Below the pieces are notes generated by a model, which worked only from the letters and a program-made list of their open reading frames with translations, was not told the DNA's origin and made no database searches. Shown here in pieces: positions 1 to 9,446 of a stretch of DNA of 36,004 nt (position 1 is the stretch's first letter; the number at the start of each line of letters is the position of its first letter). The position numbers and the translations under genes were made by a program. The DNA comes from Parcubacteria group bacterium Gr01-1014_33 (GTDB lineage Bacteria > Patescibacteriota > Minisyncoccia > Sungbacterales > HO2-52-23), in assembly GCA_007376125.1 (NCBI GenBank), contig VMFQ01000004.1, positions 1 through 36,004 of the forward strand. The letters are read 5' to 3'.

Positions 1-2
1 GA

Positions 3-68
3 GACGAAGTACTGGACATGACTCCGAAAGAATATAAAGATTTTCTTTTTGAACTTTATAACCGATAG
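3..68 (+). CDS. 3' end of a truncated CDS (…DEVLDMTPKEYKDFLFELYNR*)
   Basis: Open frame from the window edge to TAG at 66-68; product unknown. Confidence 0.4.
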   Translation, partial: DEVLDMTPKEYKDFLFELYNR

Positions 69-117
69 ATCGCCCGTTCTCGCTATTTTCCGTTATTCTC
101 TATTCTCTATCTAAGCC

Positions 118-144
118 CATATCCTAAACTTAGTTTAGGATATG
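118..144. repeat. Perfect palindrome CATATCCTAAAC-TTA-GTTTAGGATATG
   Basis: 12-bp perfect arms with a 3-nt loop, in the intergenic space after the first CDS. Confidence 0.8.
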
Positions 145-215
145 AAAATACCTTTATTTATTGGTTATTGGCCGGTACCCCATAAATTGGAATAAAGGTC
201 GAAATCCAATGTATC

Positions 216-485
216 ATGGGATCACCTATGAAAAAGAACTATCGCATCGCTCCTGACATCAAGGAGCAAATTCTCAAACGCATCAAAGAAGAAGGAATAT
301 CGGTAGCGTCAGCCGCCAAAGACCACGGCATCCACGAGACGACGATATACAACTGGCTCGGCGCAGGAGCAGAGCATACCCCTTCGTGGATTGAATTCGT
401 AAAACTCAAACGAGAAAACAGGTCTCTCCTTGAGCTGGTAGGCGAGATTACGCTCAAGCTCTCTGAATCCCAAAAAAAGAGTTGA
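216..485 (+). CDS. IS3-family transposase OrfA (HTH)
   Basis: 89 aa with HTH-like KEQILKRIKEEGISVASAAKDHGIHETTIYNW. Confidence 0.85.
   Translation: MGSPMKKNYRIAPDIKEQILKRIKEEGISVASAAKDHGIHETTIYNWLGAGAEHTPSWIEFVKLKRENRSLLELVGEITLKLSESQKKS
473..479 (+). promoter_or_regulatory. Programmed -1 frameshift heptamer A_AAA_AAG
   Basis: CAA AAA AAG read in the OrfA frame just before its stop; OrfB lies in the -1 frame and overlaps (TTGA at 482-485). Confidence 0.75.
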
Positions 486-1297
486 GGGGAACGCTGAATT
501 GCAGCAAGACAATCCTTGCCAAAGAACTCGGCGTATCCGTCTCAACGCTGTACTACAAGAAAAAACTTCCGCATAAGGATGGCGCATTAAAAATCAGGAT
601 AGAGGAAGCATGGCGCTATCATCCCGCGTATGGACACCGGAGACTGGCAATGCACCTGTGCATCAACAAGAAGCGCATACGGCGGGTGATGAGCATTTTT
701 GATCTACATCCCTACCGCCGGAGAGGCAAAAAACCAAGGAAATCAAACAGAATTTCGGGAGCGGCGTATCCCAATCTCCTTAAGCATACGATCCCGCACT
801 ACGAGGGCCACATCTGGGCGGCAGACTTCACCTACCTCTTATACAAGGGAAAATTCCTGTATGTGGCCACAGTCATTGATCTTTACACGCGGAAAATTGT
901 TGGCTGGGCAGCCATGAGAACTCATAGCACTCCATTGGTGCTGCAAGCCCTCTTCATGGCGTTATCCGCCAATCCGCGTCCCCATATCTTTCACTCTGAC
1001 AACGGGAGCGAGTATATATCAAAAGTGTTTGTGCGGGTACTTACGGAAATCGGCATCGCCATTTCCCGCATTGCCCCCGGATGTCCATGGGAAAACGGAT
1101 ACCAAGAATCCTTCTACGCCCAGTTCAAGATTGATCTTGGGGATCCGACTCGCTTCGCATCATTAGGAGAGCTGGTGTACGAGATTGCCAAGACGATCTG
1201 GTACTACAATCACACACGGATACATACCGCAATCAAAATGCCGCCGGCGATATTCGCCGAGCGGCACAAGAGAAAACTTGTCGAAAACCATTCCTAA
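482..1297 (+). CDS. IS3-family transposase OrfB (DDE/rve integrase core)
   Basis: HTH_21-like region plus rve core: WAADFTYL, FHSDNGSEY, GCPWENGYQESFY. Confidence 0.9.
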   Translation: MRGTLNCSKTILAKELGVSVSTLYYKKKLPHKDGALKIRIEEAWRYHPAYGHRRLAMHLCINKKRIRRVMSIFDLHPYRRRGKKPRKSNRISGAAYPNLLKHTIPHYEGHIWAADFTYLLYKGKFLYVATVIDLYTRKIVGWAAMRTHSTPLVLQALFMALSANPRPHIFHSDNGSEYISKVFVRVLTEIGIAISRIAPGCPWENGYQESFYAQFKIDLGDPTRFASLGELVYEIAKTIWYYNHTRIHTAIKMPPAIFAERHKRKLVENHS

Positions 1298-1314
1298 AAA
1301 AGGGGTACTTGACA

Positions 1315-2806
1315 CGATGCCGGTGCCGTTGGGATCGGTTCTTCGCGCATCTTCCGTCCGCACAAATTTGGTAAATAGCCGCCCCATATCTTCCGGTTTG
1401 ATGCCGATTCCTTCATCGCGGACGCTCAAGCGTACTGAATTTTGAGAAGTCTTCTCAAGACGGACGGTAATGGTTCCTTTTGGAGTATATTTTATGCCGT
1501 TATCAACGAGATTGACCACCACCTCCCGCATTTTATCAGGATCAAGCGAAAGCGTGAAAATACCATCAAGTTCATTGATAAATTCAAGTGTAAGTCCTTT
1601 CTTTTCCACCGTTGACTTAAATTCTTCTATTACCCGCGTGACAATACTTACAAAATCCGTGGGCTTAAATTCATAGCGGATCTTCCCGGACTCCATCCGC
1701 GACAAATTCAACATGTCGCTGACAAGTTTTACCAGCTGTTCGGTGGAAAACGCAACTTTGCTTAATGCGTCTTCTATTATTGCGGCAATCTTCCCGTATG
1801 ACCCCTCCCGAATGAGCGAAATATACCCTTTTATTACAGTAAGCGGCGCACGCAACTGGTGAGACGCAATTGAAATAAATTCAGACTTGGTTTGATCAAG
1901 TTTTTTCAACTCCACGTTTGCCGCTTCAAGCTCAGTGGTAAGCACCTGTAATTGCTCCCGTTGTTCCACCTCCTTAAGTACACTGCGGATAAGCAGAATG
2001 CCGAAAACCGTGGTCACCAAGAATGTAAATAAATCAACAACCCTATTGATCAAAGAAATTGCAATAAATATCCTAGAGAACAAAAGAATAAGAAGCACAC
2101 CAACAAAAGCTTCTGTTGCAATTATCTTTATATTGAAAAGGTGATGCTTGAGGATTGCATAGGTGGTCATGCTGAGGAAAATAAGAGTGTATAATGGCAT
2201 GAAAATAACAAATGTGTCACTACCAACCAACACGACCGGTAATAGTACTGTCAAAATAATGAGTCCAAGCATCGTGAAGATACCAATCAGTACGAAACGC
2301 AATTGCTGCTTCTCAATGTCATAAGCTTTTTTCATCTTTCTAAATAATATATAGATTGCCGCCGTGCTGAAAAACGTTGTCAAAAGTCCAAAGGCCAACA
2401 TTCCGGGTCCAGTAATGAGTTTTAAAGATCCATCTATTATCTCGACCTTGATGAATGCCAATGGAGAAAGTGTTATTATCATTACAAAGAACGTACTGAT
2501 AAGCACGGATAGGAGTTTTTTTCTTCTCAATTGTAGCGCTCGGTGCGGCAATGTGTGGGACAAGAGAAAAAAGAGCATGCTCATGCATGTTGCAAAAAAA
2601 ATTGTGAGTCGGGACCAAAATAGATTGGTCTCTGGGGTGACAGATAGATGTGCCGCCACGAGCCATAGAGACATTACTAAAATCAAAGTAGCAAAACTCC
2701 TGTTTGTTGCGCTCCGCCAATCTTGACGAAAAATCTCTATCAATAAGAGTATATTTATTGCAATCACGACTGCTAATATACCTACCCGGAGCGAAATTAG
2801 TTCCAT
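1315..2806 (-). pseudogene. 7TM-sensor histidine kinase, C-terminus truncated by the IS3 element
   Basis: N-terminal 7TM region, HisKA 'SEFISIASHQLRAPLTVIKGY', N and G1 boxes present; the frame runs into the IS right after the G2 start 'PNGTGI' (the ORF then reads IS sequence to 1163). Confidence 0.85.
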
Positions 2807-2835
2807 AAGTTATTAATAAATAAGATACTCTATCA

Positions 2836-3702
2836 TCAGTTATTTAAAAATTTTAAAACAGCGTTGTTAAATTGATCCGCCACTTCAATAAAAGGAACGT
2901 GCCCCACATTCGGAATCGTTGTGATCTTTGCATTCTGAAAAGATCTGAAGCTTGAGACAATTAGTCTGAGAGGGATAATTGTGTCTTTTTCTCCCCAAAT
3001 GATTAATGTTCTGTTCTTTATAGATCGTATCTTATTTGCTAATAGCAAACTCTGTCTCAATTTAATCAAACGGCTGACTAATAACAAAGTGGGCGATTTT
3101 TTCACTGTTGTATAAAAATAATCTATGAATTCTTGCTTGAGTTCTGTTTTCGGATTATGAAATGCACTTCGTAGAAATTTCTCCACATTCTTGTTTTCTC
3201 TCTCTGGTTTGAGTATTATTCGTGATATCAATTTTGCGAATGGATACCATGCGATCATCTTATCTTGAAGGGTCACCTGCGTTGAGAGACCTACGGAATC
3301 GACGACAACTACGCATCTAATCTGCTCTGGATGGGCTAATACTATCTTTAATGCTATCCAACCACCAATGGAATGTCCTACTATATGAAGCGATTGAAAG
3401 TGCTGATAATCAATAAATTTTTCAACAACCCGTACAAAATCATTCTCTGGATCAAGCGTTGCATAGTTGATTTCCGATGAACGTCCGGCTCCGGGAAGAT
3501 CGATTGCATATACCGTAAAGTGTTTCGAGAACTCGGAGATATTCGGATACCACATCCCCCAACCGAAATTCGCGCCGTGAATCAAAAGCATGGGCGGACC
3601 GCTTCCTGCAACGGCGTAGTTCACGTAATATTTATCAATTAATATTTGGTGAAGCTTTATATCGGCATTAATTGCTTTTATCAAGTTTTGTTCTGTATTC
3701 AT
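2836..3702 (-). CDS. alpha/beta hydrolase
   Basis: LLIHGANFGWGMW, nucleophile elbow GHSIGG, C-terminal GHVPFIE. Confidence 0.9.
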   Translation of the reverse strand: MNTEQNLIKAINADIKLHQILIDKYYVNYAVAGSGPPMLLIHGANFGWGMWYPNISEFSKHFTVYAIDLPGAGRSSEINYATLDPENDFVRVVEKFIDYQHFQSLHIVGHSIGGWIALKIVLAHPEQIRCVVVVDSVGLSTQVTLQDKMIAWYPFAKLISRIILKPERENKNVEKFLRSAFHNPKTELKQEFIDYFYTTVKKSPTLLLVSRLIKLRQSLLLANKIRSIKNRTLIIWGEKDTIIPLRLIVSSFRSFQNAKITTIPNVGHVPFIEVADQFNNAVLKFLNN

Positions 3703-3731
3703 GAATCTGGCCAGAATAATAGTTACACTGG

Positions 3732-4823
3732 CTATAAGCTATTTTCTTTATCAAAAAGTTTATCCAAGTCAATAAGCCATGATCTACTCGGTAATTCATG
3801 GCCCAGGAGAATCTTTTTTGCAAGATATACACTAAAGCCTGTTGCGGTCATCACGGTGCTTGCAAGTTGGGGTCTCCCAACGAGCGTCTTGCCTATTTCG
3901 GCGACCGATTCCAAAGCACGCGGCGGAATATGAGAAGTACCTGCAAGGTCAACTGCATATTTGTGTTTCTCTGCCGTAGTGATATCAGGATGTGCCAACA
4001 TTTCATAGGGTAAGCGACCAGCTCTCCCGTTAAAGAATTCAAGATTGCGGTTTAAATCATAACGTTCTACGTCTATGAGTACGCGATCACCAAGATTAGT
4101 GATCATAATAACTGGAATACCTGCTTCCCGTGCAAGTGCGCGGAGATGGATTTTCATCTCAAAGCCATCAATGATCTCAAATATGACCTTGGGTTTCGGT
4201 TCATGAGTGAGAAAACTAGTGAGTAGGTCCTTCGAAAGCCCCTCCTCAAAAGTGATTATCTCTGCAAAAGGGTCAATTTCATAAATTTGCCTTGCAGTCA
4301 GGTCAATCTTCTTTATGTAAATCTGGTCAATCCTTGCCCGGATACGGTTTAAATTCGTGGTTTCCAACACATCAAATTCTGCCAATTTGAAAACCTTACC
4401 AATGCCAGAGTAGACGAGCGTGGTTGCGACATTGCTTCCGACGGATAAGCCGATAATTCCAATGCATGATTCCGATAATAGGTGTTGCTCTTCTGCGGTA
4501 ATAAGATTTCGGTTGCGATTTGTGCGAAGTGCGAAATATTCTTCTTGGCGTATGAGGTGAACAAGCAAACCACTCCAAGGAAAATAAGCCCAATCCCCTT
4601 TCAATCTATCCACGCTTAAAACGCTTTTAATATAGCGGTTGAGTTCCGCATCATAGTTGGGCGAGCCAAGAAGATATGCATGGGTTATCTCAAAATATTC
4701 TTTGAGCTGTGCTTCATATATATCACGCTCTTCCCAAATTCGATATCTTTTCTTCAGATTATCAATATCCTTTGCAGAATATGTTCCCTCCCGCAAAATG
4801 ATTGGCTTATAGGCATTATTCAT
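3732..4823 (-). CDS. ThiF/E1-like adenylyltransferase domain protein, Rv1355c (MoeY)-type
   Basis: GIIGLSVGSNVATTLVYSGIGKVFKLAEFDVLETTNLNRIRARIDQIYIKKIDLTARQIYEIDPFAEI; later DRVLIDVERYDL and RPQLAS. Confidence 0.8.
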   Translation of the reverse strand: MNNAYKPIILREGTYSAKDIDNLKKRYRIWEERDIYEAQLKEYFEITHAYLLGSPNYDAELNRYIKSVLSVDRLKGDWAYFPWSGLLVHLIRQEEYFALRTNRNRNLITAEEQHLLSESCIGIIGLSVGSNVATTLVYSGIGKVFKLAEFDVLETTNLNRIRARIDQIYIKKIDLTARQIYEIDPFAEIITFEEGLSKDLLTSFLTHEPKPKVIFEIIDGFEMKIHLRALAREAGIPVIMITNLGDRVLIDVERYDLNRNLEFFNGRAGRLPYEMLAHPDITTAEKHKYAVDLAGTSHIPPRALESVAEIGKTLVGRPQLASTVMTATGFSVYLAKKILLGHELPSRSWLIDLDKLFDKENSL

Positions 4824-4832
4824 TGGAGTATA

Positions 4833-6365
4833 TCAGTTAGTTTTCTCTTTCTTTACCCATTTCTGTTTCCCACCGGGCTTGAAATGCTTCGGGTCCTGAT
4901 AGGACCAAAAAATAATTATAGGCGTCATTTTCCGACGAATACTTTCGTTTGCCCAGAAATCTCGCCATTCGGAATTTTCTTTATTCAGCCACGCAATAAT
5001 TGAATTGTGTGTCTTTTCTCGCAATAATTCACTCTCTACCGCCTTCGGGCGCAACTCCACATTGATTTCAAAATACTGATTTTGCTCTTCGTTATATCCC
5101 ACATATATGCTGAATTTCCCTGTCAGCGACTTTTGCAGTTCTGGATCTTCAAGTGCCTTCCTGATGCTTTCCGGATACACATTGACACTATAGATATTCA
5201 CCGTAAAATCAGTACGTTCCGCGACATATACAAAAGGCAACTGCCAAATAATATGGTCAATGCCTTCCTTTTTTGCTTCAGTCAAAAGGTCAATTCCATG
5301 TGCCGCATAGATGTCTAAAAATGCCTGCATGGTATACACATTGCCGCGGTCCTTCAGATCATATCGTACCAGCGGCAGTCCGCTCCGGCCGGAGCAAAGT
5401 AGCCGACCATCTACTTGCTCAAAAGAGTAAAACTCGGGGATAAATTGTGTCAGCGTCGGTAACCGGTCAGTTTCTGCAAACACGTCATGATAAAGATTGG
5501 ATTTTTTGACAGCAAGACGTCGCGCCAAAATAGAAAGTGGCGTCTCGTGCGACATGGTGCCCAAATCCGCAGTACCGTAATGGTTAATCGTAGCGGTATA
5601 TATATTTCGCGCTCCTCCATTCTTTATGATGTAATCTCTATACCCTTCAGTAAATCCCTCAGCGGCGAAAAAGTATTTTAGGTCATATTGAGACCAGTTG
5701 ACGCCCGCATCTATCCCGTCATCAATCAGATCCTTTACTAACGGCGCATATCCGCCGAGAATGATCTGATCAAAACGATGCCCGAGTCCTCTGACTGCTT
5801 TCAATGTCTCTATTTTATCAGCACCGGGTGTAATAATAGTCAGTTGGTATTCACCCCGATCAATAAGGTATTTGACCGCTTGATATGAAAACATTCCGCC
5901 AATCCAAACGCCAAGCGCGAAGCAATCAATGAATAAAGTGGACTTTTTGTCTATTTCAAAGTAATCCAGAAAAGCTAACTCTGCGGTTAACCCGAATTGT
6001 CGATCCTGAAAGCTCGTACGCGGAAAGTAGAATGGTTCACCTGTAGAGCCGGATGTTGAGGCGATTGTCCACTGCTTTTGCTTGAACATTCCGTCCCAGC
6101 AAAGAGACTCAAGTGGATATGATAAAAGATAATTCTCTTTATTGGTAATTGGAACGCGTCTGAAATCTTTGATTGTTTGTATAGTTGTGGGATTTGTATT
6201 GTGCTTTTGCAGAAAATCACGATAGGCGGGGACACGACTTGTCATTTCATGAAATAATGCCAAGACATCTTTCTCCCCGCGTTTGACCCAATACTCTTCC
6301 GGCTTTGTTTTTAACTCTTTGAGTAAGGCACGAGTCTTTCCCGAAAATTCATCTACAAGAAGCAT
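4833..6365 (-). CDS. Phenylacetate-CoA ligase (PaaK)-like adenylate-forming enzyme
   Basis: 510 aa; P-loop-like STSGSTGEP; GRSGLPLVRYDLKDRG motif. Confidence 0.8.
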   Translation of the reverse strand: MLLVDEFSGKTRALLKELKTKPEEYWVKRGEKDVLALFHEMTSRVPAYRDFLQKHNTNPTTIQTIKDFRRVPITNKENYLLSYPLESLCWDGMFKQKQWTIASTSGSTGEPFYFPRTSFQDRQFGLTAELAFLDYFEIDKKSTLFIDCFALGVWIGGMFSYQAVKYLIDRGEYQLTIITPGADKIETLKAVRGLGHRFDQIILGGYAPLVKDLIDDGIDAGVNWSQYDLKYFFAAEGFTEGYRDYIIKNGGARNIYTATINHYGTADLGTMSHETPLSILARRLAVKKSNLYHDVFAETDRLPTLTQFIPEFYSFEQVDGRLLCSGRSGLPLVRYDLKDRGNVYTMQAFLDIYAAHGIDLLTEAKKEGIDHIIWQLPFVYVAERTDFTVNIYSVNVYPESIRKALEDPELQKSLTGKFSIYVGYNEEQNQYFEINVELRPKAVESELLREKTHNSIIAWLNKENSEWRDFWANESIRRKMTPIIIFWSYQDPKHFKPGGKQKWVKKEKTN

Positions 6366-6586
6366 AATGTTTGGTTATTATTAAATATGGACTTACCCTC
6401 CTTCCTATTTTATTATTTACCAAGCCGCGGTTCAATATCCTACAGGTCTTGTGTTGTTTCCTTATTGTCAGCAGGCTTCGTTCTCATGGAGAGGAAAAAA
6501 TGTTGTCGTAATAATTATCAATATACTAAATTTCTAAACCGATTTCAGTCTGCCACTATGAATCTCTGTATTCAAGGCTGAAATCT

Positions 6587-7606
6587 TTACTCCACCGGAA
6601 TCGTAATATCCTCCACTCGTAGTCGTGGCGAGTGGAATGGAATGGATTTTGTATAGCCGAGACGGAAAAAAATTTGTGGCCGATGAGAAATACCCATAAT
6701 TTGCTGAAGTTCTACCACTTCAAAGGGAAGTGCATTTATAGAAGTTTGCAATCCGTCTCGCTCAGCTTCCAGTAGGATATGTTCCAATATACGCCCCACC
6801 GACAGCCACTCCTTCTTGCTATCTCCTTGAGATCCAATAAAGCCGAATACCGGTGTATGATCTACAAGAAGCGAAATCTCTTTAGTCCTGATAAACCGTA
6901 TAACATTTATGTATTTAATCAGAAATGGCGCAATGAGAGATAGAAAGTTACCAAATCCCATAGTGAATCCCGGCATGCCAATAGGGGAAGCGGTAAAATT
7001 AGTTTTTTTATAAGCCGCCATTTCTTTCCGGAATTCTTTATTTTCAAATTCTTTTTCCCGAAAACGGATTAAATATTCAGCAATAGCAATCTTTTTTGCG
7101 TGGTCTGATACAAAGTCTACATAGATATCGTGAGAACTATATTTTTTGAAGTGATCTATTATTCCGTTGCGTGGGAGTTCATTATCGTATGGATTCCGAT
7201 TGGAGCGTCGCTCTGGTATAGAAAAAATAAGGTGGTCGTGTAGGGATGATTGACGAGGGAGAGGTACCAAAGAAATTTTTGCCGTTGCGTCTGGAAACTC
7301 GTCGGGAAAGTATTCAATATCTGTAGGGAAACCAAAATAATCAGCCGCAATGGAAAAGTTTTCGATCGCACAACCTAATGCAATATATACATGCCGATTC
7401 AATGGATCGCTAACCGGTAAAAAACGAGCAGGATTACGCAATAAAAATAGAGCATTATTAATAATTTTAAAATCCCATGGTTGACTATTGTGGCTGGATG
7501 GAGCAAGTATTGCAAACTTAATCAAAAATCGCAAACGATCTCTATCGCTTTTCTGTCGATTGAATTCTTGTATATCAATATTCCATGCTTGATAATTGTT
7601 CTTCAT
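6587..7606 (-). CDS. Nitroreductase-like / Acg-type FMN-binding protein
   Basis: LAPSSHNSQPWDFKI; ERRSNRNPYDNELP; ALGCAIENFSIAADYFG. Confidence 0.75.
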   Translation of the reverse strand: MKNNYQAWNIDIQEFNRQKSDRDRLRFLIKFAILAPSSHNSQPWDFKIINNALFLLRNPARFLPVSDPLNRHVYIALGCAIENFSIAADYFGFPTDIEYFPDEFPDATAKISLVPLPRQSSLHDHLIFSIPERRSNRNPYDNELPRNGIIDHFKKYSSHDIYVDFVSDHAKKIAIAEYLIRFREKEFENKEFRKEMAAYKKTNFTASPIGMPGFTMGFGNFLSLIAPFLIKYINVIRFIRTKEISLLVDHTPVFGFIGSQGDSKKEWLSVGRILEHILLEAERDGLQTSINALPFEVVELQQIMGISHRPQIFFRLGYTKSIPFHSPRLRVEDITIPVE

Positions 7607-7642
7607 TTTTCTCTATTAATGCTTACTGCCGGCTTTGAAGTC

Positions 7643-7807
7643 TTAGAGCCTGTTCACGATCTCGCGGTATCCAACCTGAAAATGTAGGTTTTTGAGCGAG
7701 TACAGTCGGAGCACGAAGCGTAATGGTATTACGATGAGTGCGAGACGAAGTTTTGCAACCAAAAACATGCATTTTCAGGTAGGGGGAAGATCGCGAACAG
7801 GCTCTAA
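7643..7807. mobile_element. MITE-like element (165 bp)
   Basis: TIRs TTAGAGCCTGTTCACGATC / GATCGCGAACAGGCTCTAA (18/19) plus internal IR CCTGAAAATG…CATTTTCAGG. Confidence 0.75.
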
Positions 7808-7811
7808 AACC

Positions 7812-8552
7812 TTACTGGTGATTTTTAGTTTTTGAAAGCCATCCGAGGATTATTGGGGGCAGAACAAACACACTAATAAATATAACCCCGATAAAAGTTT
7901 GAGTCATATCGAAGACACGAGTCCGTAGAGGATCGGGCGCAATTCCAACCGGAAGTAAAAAACGTATAAAAATATTCATAATGCCTATAATCGCTAAAGC
8001 GGCTAATATAAAAGAGGCGATACGCACTTCCCGTGACTTCGCCCGCACAAATGAATGCGAGAAGATGGCAAAAAAGGATCCAATACCGATAAAGAGTAAA
8101 TACGAAAGCAGGATGGATAGCCCGCGAGAAAAATTAAGATCAATACCTCCACTCGCATCTATAAATGGGTGAGGATGAGTTCTAATAGTTATAAGTATGA
8201 GGGCTGTTCCCAGCGTAAACGCAAGAATCATTCCTGGCCACGGCGATATTAAAGGGAAAAGTATATAAAAGACCAGGTACATACCAAGCACAGCCGTAAT
8301 CATCAGAAAAAAATTAGCGACAAGCAAGAAGACATAGAGCATTTGCGGATTAGTGGCGAAAAATAAAGTCCCTATAGCCATAGTCCCATTTACTAATACA
8401 AAACCAAAATGTAAAGCAGAAAGCAGAATACCTATTCTGCTCCCCGCTCGCAAGCCGCCGATCTTCCGAAAGGCACTGAAGAAATGAATCCCGCAAAACG
8501 CCAGCCCGATGGAAGAAAGCGAAAAGCCAATCGCAGTGGTAGTTATCGTCAT
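7812..8552 (-). CDS. Multi-pass membrane protein, unknown function
   Basis: 246 aa with about 7 hydrophobic segments; 5-bp gap to the TrmB-like gene. Confidence 0.65.
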   Translation of the reverse strand: MTITTTAIGFSLSSIGLAFCGIHFFSAFRKIGGLRAGSRIGILLSALHFGFVLVNGTMAIGTLFFATNPQMLYVFLLVANFFLMITAVLGMYLVFYILFPLISPWPGMILAFTLGTALILITIRTHPHPFIDASGGIDLNFSRGLSILLSYLLFIGIGSFFAIFSHSFVRAKSREVRIASFILAALAIIGIMNIFIRFLLPVGIAPDPLRTRVFDMTQTFIGVIFISVFVLPPIILGWLSKTKNHQ

Positions 8553-8557
8553 ATTTT

Positions 8558-9343
8558 TTACCCGAACGCGGGAGCAAATCCATCCGAGGCCATCTTGAGG
8601 TTAAGTACCGTTCTCTGCTCTGCCGCATCACATATTCCTCTTAATGCTCCGGCAAATTCCTTGCTCTCGGCAATAAGCGCGAAGTTTTCGCTGGGAGATA
8701 TGAACACCACGCGATCATCATAGATATTCATCTCGGAGGAGAATCCGCTTTTCTCGCGCGAGGTTAAAAGAATTTTTCGCAGGGATTCTTTATCCGGCGC
8801 CGCGCGTTTTCGGTCACCCGGCGTATCCAAAACAATGGTTTGAATTTTAATATCGGATTTCCCGTGCCAGCGTTTTGTTCCCGCATCACTCTCTGTCTGG
8901 CCCGTACGTTCAAAACCTGCGTGTACCCGTATTTCTTCCAATGACGCAAGCGTGTCTTCATACACTGTTTTGATTCCTTCGGATCCTTCAAAAAAATGAA
9001 CTTTGGGCACGGAAGTTTTGGTTGCAATGCGAGATGCTTTAAGTTCAGGGATTAACTCCTTTGCAACATCTGCAAAGACGCTATAGCGTCGGGCCATGCC
9101 TTGAAGATGGCGCACCAATTGCTCCGGCGGAGCCGCGCTGTAAAGCTGAACCCCCCTTCGCTCTACCACACTGATAAGACCGCGCTCTGCAAGCGAATCA
9201 AGGACAACATAGGTGGTACTGCGTTTGATCTTTGCCTTTTTTGCAATATCACTTGCGACCGCGGATCCTATCTCAAGTAATGCCAGGTACACTTTGACTT
9301 CTTTTTCCGAAAACTCAAGTTCCCTAAGTTTTTCTTTGATCAT
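8558..9343 (-). CDS. TrmB-like transcriptional regulator
   Basis: N-terminal wHTH MIKEKLRELEFSEKEVKVYLALLEIGSAVASDIAKKAKIKRSTTYVVLDSLAERGLI; ATG at 9343 preferred over the upstream GTG at 9364. Confidence 0.8.
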   Translation of the reverse strand: MIKEKLRELEFSEKEVKVYLALLEIGSAVASDIAKKAKIKRSTTYVVLDSLAERGLISVVERRGVQLYSAAPPEQLVRHLQGMARRYSVFADVAKELIPELKASRIATKTSVPKVHFFEGSEGIKTVYEDTLASLEEIRVHAGFERTGQTESDAGTKRWHGKSDIKIQTIVLDTPGDRKRAAPDKESLRKILLTSREKSGFSSEMNIYDDRVVFISPSENFALIAESKEFAGALRGICDAAEQRTVLNLKMASDGFAPAFG

Positions 9344-9348
9344 GGTGT

Positions 9349-9446
9349 TAATAATAATTGACACCGAAGCTTTGTCAAGCTACAATTTTATAATAGGGTT
9401 GTCAATACTTGACGACATATTTTCGGTACCCTATACTGGACGTACC
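9349..9446. promoter_or_regulatory. Divergent promoter/operator region between the TrmB-like and GreA-C-like genes
   Basis: + strand: TTGACG (9409-9414), 17 bp, TATACT (9432-9437). - strand: TTGACA (9378-9373), 16 bp, TATTAT (9356-9351). Palindrome TGTCAA-TAC-TTGACG at 9400-9414. Confidence 0.6.

Larger units (their letters stand above)
169..1314 (+). mobile_element. IS3-family insertion sequence
   Basis: OrfA/OrfB pair; imperfect terminal repeats TGGCCGGTACCCC… (left) and TGTCAAGTACCCC… (right, reverse complement), with TG…CA ends. Confidence 0.85.

Noticed and set aside
2340-2726. ORFs 2340..2720 - and 2364..2726 +
   Set aside because: Shadow frames of the histidine kinase gene
3732-4823. 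Ubiquitin-like or CBASS/Bil-type conjugation system based on the E1-like gene
   Set aside because: No E2, JAB, ubiquitin-like or CD-NTase gene nearby; features fit the Rv1355c-type ThiF family better
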